Program-made: the position numbers and the translations under genes
Shown here: piece by piece, positions 26,508 through 30,456 of the stretch
Position numbering within the stretch: position 1 is the stretch's first letter
Layout of the letters: every line of letters begins with the position of its first letter
Origin: a virus
Strand: one strand, 5' to 3'
Length of the DNA stretch: 30,456 bases
Virus record (IMG/VR): IMGVR_UViG_3300002519_000006
Coordinates: 14,776 to 45,231 of that record
Notes under the pieces: generated by a model
The model's database searches: none
What the model was told of the DNA's origin: nothing
What the model saw: the letters and a program-made list of their open reading frames with translations, nothing else

Positions 26508-26808
26508 CAGCCATCTCCTCTTCAATCATTTCTAAATCGGTCGTAAGACCATATATTTCTTCAAATCTTTCTACTTCTTCGCAAACGAGCTTCGTTTTGG
26601 CAATGAATTCTTCCATAATGGGCTCGCCATAAAACATTTCCATGTTGTACATAGATGTAGTAAAATCTTCAAACATTCGAAATGTTATATACAAATCTCC
26701 AAGATTATCGGCTGTATATAGAAGTTTTCCTAAGATCTTTAAGACGTACCAGATCAGAAATATATTTAACAACAATGAAAAACATAATATTATAATCAGC
26801 CACATCAT
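26479..26808 (-). CDS. Small single-pass membrane protein, 109 aa
   Basis: The N terminus is one strong transmembrane helix (MMWLIIILCFSLLLNIFLIW, residues 1-20) followed by YVLKILGKLL, so the remaining acidic, helical domain probably faces the cytoplasm. The soluble part includes MFEDFTTSMYNMEMFYGEPI (about 45-64), a pattern I recall from small membrane proteins of T4-like phages without known function. It starts at 26808, overlapping the stop of the zinc-ribbon gene (ATGATG junction), and overlaps the sigma gene at its end. Length, single helix and lack of Arg/Lys-rich tail do not make a convincing holin. Function unknown. Confidence 0.72.
   Translation of the reverse strand: MMWLIIILCFSLLLNIFLIWYVLKILGKLLYTADNLGDLYITFRMFEDFTTSMYNMEMFYGEPIMEEFIAKTKLVCEEVERFEEIYGLTTDLEMIEEEMADGRNTEETS
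26515..26519 (-). promoter_or_regulatory. Shine-Dalgarno of the sigma-factor gene (decides its start)
   Basis: AGGAG on the minus strand with 7-base spacing to ATG 26507. It lies inside the first codons of the longer in-frame version starting at 26525, which lacks a comparable site; this supports the shorter 233-aa product. Confidence 0.65.
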
Positions 26809-27056
26809 CGTTTTTTCTCCAGTTCGTTCCGTTGCATTTTTAGATCAGTGCGAGACTGCTCGATAAACTCTTCAGTTATCTTGCCAACTTTCCCGCGCGA
26901 TTGTGTTTTTTTAACGTCAACCGTAGGTCGAGTCAATAGTTTGCTTAAACTATTCTCCTCGTTGCATAGTTGACACCTCTCTAACACCTCTTCAGAGCCG
27001 TGCATAACTAAAAATTCATTAGAGCACGCCTCGCACCTATAAAAATACCGCGGCAT
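26805..27056 (-). CDS. FmdB-type zinc-ribbon protein, 83 aa
   Basis: An N-terminal zinc ribbon with ligands C8, C11, C28 and C31 (YRCEAC ... RCQLC) and the opening MPRYFYRCEACSNEF typical of FmdB-family putative regulators. The ribbon is followed by a linker and a basic/acidic C-terminal helix (FIEQSRTDLKMQRNELEKKR). Phage members of this family sit near replication, recombination or late-gene regulators; their biochemical role is not established. Its ATG at 27056 overlaps the TAA of the 78-aa gene by one base (TAATG). Proximity to the sigma factor makes a nucleic-acid or polymerase-binding role plausible, but that is inference. Confidence 0.75.
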   Translation of the reverse strand: MPRYFYRCEACSNEFLVMHGSEEVLERCQLCNEENSLSKLLTRPTVDVKKTQSRGKVGKITEEFIEQSRTDLKMQRNELEKKR

Positions 27057-27292
27057 TATTCCTCTATAGGAATTTCAGAACCTACAAGCTCTTCTACCAC
27101 TCCTGGAACGTCAGTTGGTTCTACATTCTCAAATGTAACCACCGGCGGATTTGTCACAATTAATTCGCCTTGGCTCGGCCCATTAGGTTGAAAGTTCATT
27201 TCTTTCAGAATCGGAACTATGTCCGTTTCCTCCATAAGACATTTCTGAAGAGCCATCATCACGGCTCCCAGGGCCTGATTGGACAACTTCAT
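27056..27292 (-). CDS. Small conserved phage protein, 78 aa, unknown function
   Basis: MKLSNQALGAVMMALQKCLM opens an amphipathic helix; this is followed by DIVPILKEM, a short strand with LIVTNPPVVTFE, and an acidic C-terminal tail. From memory, the LSN-ALGA-MMALQ-...-DIVP-L motif with a 'NPP-V-F' strand is shared by many environmental myophage small proteins of unknown role. It starts at ATG 27292, overlapping the TAA of the 53-aa gene by one base, and ends overlapping the zinc-ribbon start, so the three genes are coupled. No enzymatic signature. Confidence 0.7.
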   Translation of the reverse strand: MKLSNQALGAVMMALQKCLMEETDIVPILKEMNFQPNGPSQGELIVTNPPVVTFENVEPTDVPGVVEELVGSEIPIEE

Positions 27293-27453
27293 TATTTTTT
27301 ACTCTCCTCTAAAGCACGCAGGCGCGCATCGACATCATTTAAATGCTTTTCTAGCTCACGCGCATGTTCACGAAAAGCCGTACGCAAAGCATCGTCCATT
27401 AGTTCTTTAGCTCGTCCTTCCGTTAAGTACTTAATATTTTTTGTTAATTTCAT
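27292..27453 (-). CDS. Small helical protein, 53 aa
   Basis: A short frame read directly from the sequence: MKLTKNIKYLTEGRAKELMD, continuing through a heptad-like helix (ELEKHLNDVDARLRALEESK) that could form a coiled coil. ATG 27453 is preceded by AGGAGGT at 6 bases, one of the strongest ribosome sites in the window, and the TAA overlaps the next ATG (TAATG). These junctions support a real gene. No homologue is recognised. Confidence 0.75.
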   Translation of the reverse strand: MKLTKNIKYLTEGRAKELMDDALRTAFREHARELEKHLNDVDARLRALEESKK

Positions 27454-27459
27454 TTTTTT

Positions 27460-27466
27460 ACCTCCT
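27460..27466 (-). promoter_or_regulatory. Strong Shine-Dalgarno AGGAGGT before the small-gene cluster
   Basis: A near-perfect ribosome site 6 bases before ATG 27453. Its first bases overlap the TAG of the dehydratase gene (GGTAGGAGGT), so terminating ribosomes arrive on top of it. It likely gives high translation of the 53-aa gene and, by coupling, of the genes behind it. Confidence 0.7.
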
Positions 27467-28415
27467 ACCAATGAAAATTATTCTTATAGTGTTTAACTAT
27501 ATTTTCTATCTCTCTCTCAAAATCTTTTTGTGGTTCCCAGCCCAAAGCTCGTAATTTATCATCATTTAGAGCATAACGTACGTCCTGGCCTTCTCTAACT
27601 TTGTCCCAACCCACATATTTTTGCCAGTCTTCGTCGGTACCATGATATTCTTTAATAATTTTTCGTACCGTTTCTTTGTTTTCCTGCTCAAACGCGCCGG
27701 CCACATTAAAAATTTCATTTTGAACGCCGCTCTCAATAATAGTTATAACTGCCCGGGCGGTGTCCGCTGCGTGTAACCAATTACGAACCGGGAGCCCCTT
27801 ATCGTGTAACCGTACGTTCTTGTTTCTTTGAAGCATTTTAATTGTTAATGGTACCAGTTTTTCCGCACATTGTCGTATCCCATAATTGTTGGTCGGGCGC
27901 AACAGAATATAATTTATCCCATATGTTCTCGCCCAGGCCTGAACTAACATGTCGGCAGCTGCTTTTGAGGCCGAGTAGGGATTACTTGGGTTCAAAAGAT
28001 CTCCTTCATAATGAAACCCCTCTAATATATCACCGTACACCTCATCGGTGCTAAACTGAAAAAAGGTGGGGCGTTCGCAAACATTGTCTGGTTTGTGTCG
28101 AACTACCTCCAGTAAATTTTTAACTCCTCGTACATTAGTAGAAATAAAGTCAGTGCTATCAATAATGCTATTTCCAACATGAGTTTCTGCAGCCGTATTT
28201 ATAATATAGTCGCAGTCCGGAAGCCACTTAATATCGCAAATATCTTCTCGTACAAAATAAAAGTTCTTATTGCTTTCAAATTGAGAAATCAACTCTTTAT
28301 TTGCAGCATGCGTACACTTATCAATACCATATACTTTCCAGCCGCGCTCCAAACACACTTCGGTTACATATGATCCAATGAATCCCAAACACCCTGTAAT
28401 GGTTACTATCTTCAC
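27465..28415 (-). CDS. NDP-hexose 4,6-dehydratase, RmlB-like (extended SDR)
   Basis: A 316-aa extended short-chain dehydrogenase. Seen: the NAD-binding TGCLGFIG glycine motif (7-14); the dehydratase triad region FSTDEVYGD with T123-D124-E125; and Y147-x3-K151 (NPYSASKAAADM). The TDE plus YxxxK arrangement is that of dTDP-glucose 4,6-dehydratase, where the Asp and Glu drive water elimination, and separates it from simple 4-epimerases. The nucleotide and sugar cannot be fixed from sequence. The start is GTG at 28415, one base after the cupin stop, with GGGAG upstream. It closes the sugar cassette and would supply a 4-keto-6-deoxy sugar nucleotide. Confidence 0.85.
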   Translation of the reverse strand: MKIVTITGCLGFIGSYVTEVCLERGWKVYGIDKCTHAANKELISQFESNKNFYFVREDICDIKWLPDCDYIINTAAETHVGNSIIDSTDFISTNVRGVKNLLEVVRHKPDNVCERPTFFQFSTDEVYGDILEGFHYEGDLLNPSNPYSASKAAADMLVQAWARTYGINYILLRPTNNYGIRQCAEKLVPLTIKMLQRNKNVRLHDKGLPVRNWLHAADTARAVITIIESGVQNEIFNVAGAFEQENKETVRKIIKEYHGTDEDWQKYVGWDKVREGQDVRYALNDDKLRALGWEPQKDFEREIENIVKHYKNNFHW

Positions 28416-28775
28416 TTAGTCTCCCTTTACAATCCTATAACTATCAGTATCAAAATGTTGCGTCGAAAATTCAAATAGAGCCGTGTCTTCCAATGCTAGC
28501 ATTTGGTGTCTAAGTCCTGTATGAACGTGAAAATTATCTCCGGGGCCCAAAATCACTTCTTGTGCGGTATTCAGATCATCTCGATCAGAATACCTTACCA
28601 AGACCCTTCCGGATTGGATATAAAAGACCTCATCCTTGATTTTATGAAAATGCCACGAGCATCGCCTTCCCTTAACAAAATAAAGAAGCTTTCCACAATA
28701 CTTTTCACAATTCACAATCCATTTTTCAAACCCCCACCCCTTGGGCACAAATTTAATCGGTAAAGAATTCTTCAT
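28416..28775 (-). CDS. Single-domain cupin, possible sugar-nucleotide isomerase/epimerase
   Basis: A 119-aa single cupin. Motif 1 is intact: G36, H42-x-H44, E49 and G56 (GRRCSWHFHKIKDEVFYIQS), matching G-x5-HxH-x4-E-x6-G. Motif 2 is GPGDNFHVHTGLRHQ with H83, H85 and H90. These would bind one divalent metal. Cupins of this size in surface-polysaccharide loci include sugar isomerase (type II phosphomannose isomerase-like) and 3,4-keto-isomerase members that act on the 4-keto sugars made by RmlB-type enzymes. The adjacent downstream RmlB-like gene favours that, but the reaction is inferred. It overlaps the HAD gene by 23 bases. No signal peptide. Confidence 0.75.
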   Translation of the reverse strand: MKNSLPIKFVPKGWGFEKWIVNCEKYCGKLLYFVKGRRCSWHFHKIKDEVFYIQSGRVLVRYSDRDDLNTAQEVILGPGDNFHVHTGLRHQMLALEDTALFEFSTQHFDTDSYRIVKGD

Positions 28776-29076
28776 CTGTTATTCCTTTATCGTCGACATA
28801 TACATCACCGGCCGGCTTTCCCAAAAACAAAGTATGATATTTTACTCCCCATGAGTCTAGTTGGTTCTGCGTAAACTCATAAAACATTTCATGAGCAGCT
28901 GTAGAATCATTATGGCTGCGCCCCATTCCACGGGCAGTCTGAAATATCACCGTATTGCCCGCGTCATAGAGATGATTAATTTTTTCAATTCGCTCAGGAA
29001 AGGGTGTGGCTGTTTTATAGCTACTGCCATCTTGTGTACAAATAGTGCCATCAATATCAAATACATATGTTCTCAT
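28753..29076 (-). CDS. Small HAD-superfamily phosphatase, 107 aa
   Basis: A cap-less HAD hydrolase with all core motifs: motif I FDIDGT (D7 nucleophile, D9), motif II threonine T48 (FQTARGMG), motif III lysine K87 (LGKPAGD), and motif IV D95-D96 (YVDDKG). The TARGMGR stretch and small size resemble HAD proteins of capsule and polysaccharide loci, often beside nucleotidyltransferases. Likely role: dephosphorylating a sugar phosphate in the cassette; the substrate is unknown. Its ATG overlaps the nucleotidyltransferase stop by 4 bases (ATGA). Confidence 0.8.
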   Translation of the reverse strand: MRTYVFDIDGTICTQDGSSYKTATPFPERIEKINHLYDAGNTVIFQTARGMGRSHNDSTAAHEMFYEFTQNQLDSWGVKYHTLFLGKPAGDVYVDDKGITDEEFFTD

Positions 29077-29468
29077 GCCTTGCTCGTTTTTAGGATATTA
29101 CTTGTAGAATATCCTTCAATAAAATTAAAAATCACGACCTCCGCGATGTCGTTTCCGACCACGTCGTCTATTTTGTAATCGCCTCCTTTGACAATGATAT
29201 CAGGTTGTAATGATTTTATTAAGTTATATGGCTCTAACTCTTTAAATGAAATTACCTCATCCACATATTTACACGCTTGAAGCATAAATATTCTGTCTTC
29301 TAGAGCAAAGTATGGCCGGCCGGGGCCTTTAAGGTGAGATACACTATTATCACTATTAATGCCAACCACTACCCTTCCCAGGGATTTGCAAAATTTTAAT
29401 AACTCAAAATGTCCACGATGTAACACATCAAAACACCCATTAGTAAAAACGGTTTTAGTAGTTTGCAT
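29073..29468 (-). CDS. RfaE2/HldE-like sugar-phosphate nucleotidyltransferase, 131 aa
   Basis: A stand-alone cytidylyltransferase-fold enzyme with TNGCFDVLHRGHF (HxGH nucleotide motif at 17-20), the GPGRPYFALEDR segment, and the C-terminal VKGGDY and GYSTSNIL motifs that are typical of the adenylyltransferase domain of HldE/RfaE2. That domain joins ATP with heptose 1-phosphate to make ADP-heptose; related enzymes use CTP with glycerol or polyol phosphates, so the substrate is uncertain. No heptose kinase domain is present. I chose ATG 29468; a TTG at 29483 would add five residues without a better ribosome site. It overlaps the upstream SDR gene by 14 bases and the HAD gene by 4. Confidence 0.8.
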   Translation of the reverse strand: MQTTKTVFTNGCFDVLHRGHFELLKFCKSLGRVVVGINSDNSVSHLKGPGRPYFALEDRIFMLQACKYVDEVISFKELEPYNLIKSLQPDIIVKGGDYKIDDVVGNDIAEVVIFNFIEGYSTSNILKTSKA

Positions 29469-30381
29469 ACCACGGACTTTCAATTAAGGCATACGCCTTA
29501 ACAAGTTGCTCGATACTAGTATCCAAATCGTACAGACAATTAAACCCTTTATCGTATATCTTTTGGCTGCTCACCACATAATCTCGGACGTCTGGGTCTT
29601 TCGTGAACTCTGCCTTAATAATTTCTAGAGGCAGCTGTTCTCCTATCTTTTGAGCAAGTTGTAGCTTATTCATGTTCATGGCATCGTGACCTAAATTATA
29701 AGTATCATTTTTGCATGCGTCCCAATTGTCGATAAGAAATTTAAACGCTCGGCAAACATCCCAAATGTGAACATAATTTCTCATGAATTCGCATTCATAC
29801 AATATCAGAAGGCGATCTCGCAAAGCTCGTAAAACAAAATTATTAACTAATAAATCTGTGCGCATGCGGCTCGAAGGACCACAAACCGTGGCTAATCGAA
29901 AGGTGGCACAATTATTAGTATTCCTGAATACTGTTTCGGCATCCACCTTGGTCCTTCCGTATAAGGAAACCGGATTTAGCGGTGACTCTTCCGTGACCAC
30001 CGAGCCATCTACGCTTCGGCCATAGCCCGAATTTGTACACGGATAAATTATAATTTGATTATCAGATTTGTTTTCTGCCAGCCACCTGTTGGCTTCAAAG
30101 TTAACCTGGGCTGCCTCAACGGGTTTTTGTTCGCAAAGAGGAAACCCCACCAATGCAGCCAAAGGAATAACCACATCAGCATCTTTTAAAAGGGCGGCAT
30201 AAAGTTTGGTATCGCGGACGTCTCCACGAACAAATGTAAAATTTTCGTTCTGGACATAGCGGAGCAACGAGTCCTTATCGTACATCAAAGTATCCAAAAC
30301 TGTTACATTATGCTCGGGCAACAAAAATTGAATAAGCTCGCTACCAATATACCCAGCTCCGCCAGTAATAAGTATTTTCAT
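29455..30381 (-). CDS. NAD-dependent sugar-nucleotide epimerase/dehydratase (extended SDR), 308 aa
   Basis: Extended SDR fold: GGAGYIG (7-13) with D30 for NAD selectivity, PCTNSGYG carrying the catalytic Ser/Thr (116-118), and Y141-x3-K145 (SLYGRTKVDAE). There is no TDE dehydratase triad, so a 4-epimerase, 3,5-epimerase/reductase or decarboxylase-type sugar-nucleotide enzyme is likelier than a dehydratase. Internal Cys are common in this protein but not obviously catalytic. The ATG at 30381 has AAGGGAG about 8 bases before it and overlaps the upstream gene's TGA by 4 bases. It heads the visible part of the sugar cassette. Confidence 0.8.
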   Translation of the reverse strand: MKILITGGAGYIGSELIQFLLPEHNVTVLDTLMYDKDSLLRYVQNENFTFVRGDVRDTKLYAALLKDADVVIPLAALVGFPLCEQKPVEAAQVNFEANRWLAENKSDNQIIIYPCTNSGYGRSVDGSVVTEESPLNPVSLYGRTKVDAETVFRNTNNCATFRLATVCGPSSRMRTDLLVNNFVLRALRDRLLILYECEFMRNYVHIWDVCRAFKFLIDNWDACKNDTYNLGHDAMNMNKLQLAQKIGEQLPLEIIKAEFTKDPDVRDYVVSSQKIYDKGFNCLYDLDTSIEQLVKAYALIESPWYANY

Positions 30382-30456
30382 TCTTTATTCTCCCTTATAC
30401 CATACGGCACATAATTACAAATTCTCTCATATGCATAATAAACAAAAAACCCTGTT
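30378..30456 (-). CDS. C-terminal end of an upstream gene (partial)
   Basis: One minus-strand frame is open from the window edge to a TGA at 30380-30378, which overlaps the next ATG by 4 bases (ATGA), the usual coupling in this operon. The visible 25 residues end YYAYERICNYVPYGIRENKE. They are too few to name a family. A second frame is also open over most of the stretch, so the frame choice rests on the junction. Confidence 0.45.
   Translation of the reverse strand, partial: TGFFVYYAYERICNYVPYGIRENKE

Noticed and set aside
26479-26808. Holin
   Set aside because: One N-terminal helix and a large acidic soluble domain do not fit holin classes well, and there is no endolysin pair or lysis cassette next to it.
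28196-28203. Exact TATAAATA on the minus strand, a T4-type late promoter candidate (another inside the gp6-like gene near 15295)
   Set aside because: Both lie within coding sequence (INTAAE and GYKYRD codons), and no transcription start is implied by a gap or gene boundary nearby. Several plus-strand TATAAATA copies (near 12893, 13967 and 17727) point the wrong way.

Overview
The window is a near-continuous stretch of late (virion) genes from a contractile-tailed bacteriophage (Caudoviricetes, myovirus type). All genes I can support lie on the minus strand, so transcription runs from position 30456 towards 1. Neighbouring genes mostly overlap by a few bases (TAATG or ATGA junctions) or are separated by fewer than 50 bases, so the region reads as one long, translationally coupled operon. 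The assignment rests on a T4 gp55-type late sigma factor, a gp25/W-type and a gp6/J-type baseplate wedge protein, a lysozyme-like baseplate enzyme and giant virion proteins. The style resembles T4-like myoviruses known from aquatic metagenomes. The host cannot be read from the sequence; the nucleotide-sugar genes would suit a Gram-negative host, but that is inference.

Layout in the direction of transcription. (1) 30456-27465: the tail of an upstream gene, then a sugar-nucleotide cassette: an extended SDR epimerase/dehydratase, an RfaE2/HldE-like nucleotidyltransferase, a small HAD phosphatase, a cupin, and an RmlB-like NDP-hexose 4,6-dehydratase. (2) 27453-25522: a run of small genes (53 aa, 78 aa, an FmdB-type zinc ribbon, a single-pass membrane protein), the gp55-like sigma factor and a 101-aa protein. 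(3) 25532-15590: a lysozyme-domain protein, a spike-like protein, a 2410-aa virion protein and the gp25-like wedge protein. (4) 15572-161: the gp6-like wedge protein, a 526-aa DNRLRE/CBM96-like beta protein, and a 4009-aa protein with a gpI-like segment and several LamG/concanavalin-type modules. (5) 161-1: the start of a further conserved phage gene that runs off the window.

The order spike, (2410 aa), W/gp25, J/gp6, (526 aa), I-like/fibre parallels the P2-type V-W-J-I-H baseplate order, with extra large proteins inserted and a T4-type late sigma factor just upstream. The two giant genes occupy about 63% of the window.

The most notable signal is in the 4009-aa protein. One LamG-type module is inserted inside another LamG domain, and two further copies of the same module family sit elsewhere in the protein. 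Sampled module DNA is richer in G+C than sampled backbone DNA. This looks like modular acquisition of glycan-binding domains into a baseplate/fibre protein. No intergenic stretch exceeds 50 bases, and I see no tRNA, CRISPR, transposon or convincing terminator.
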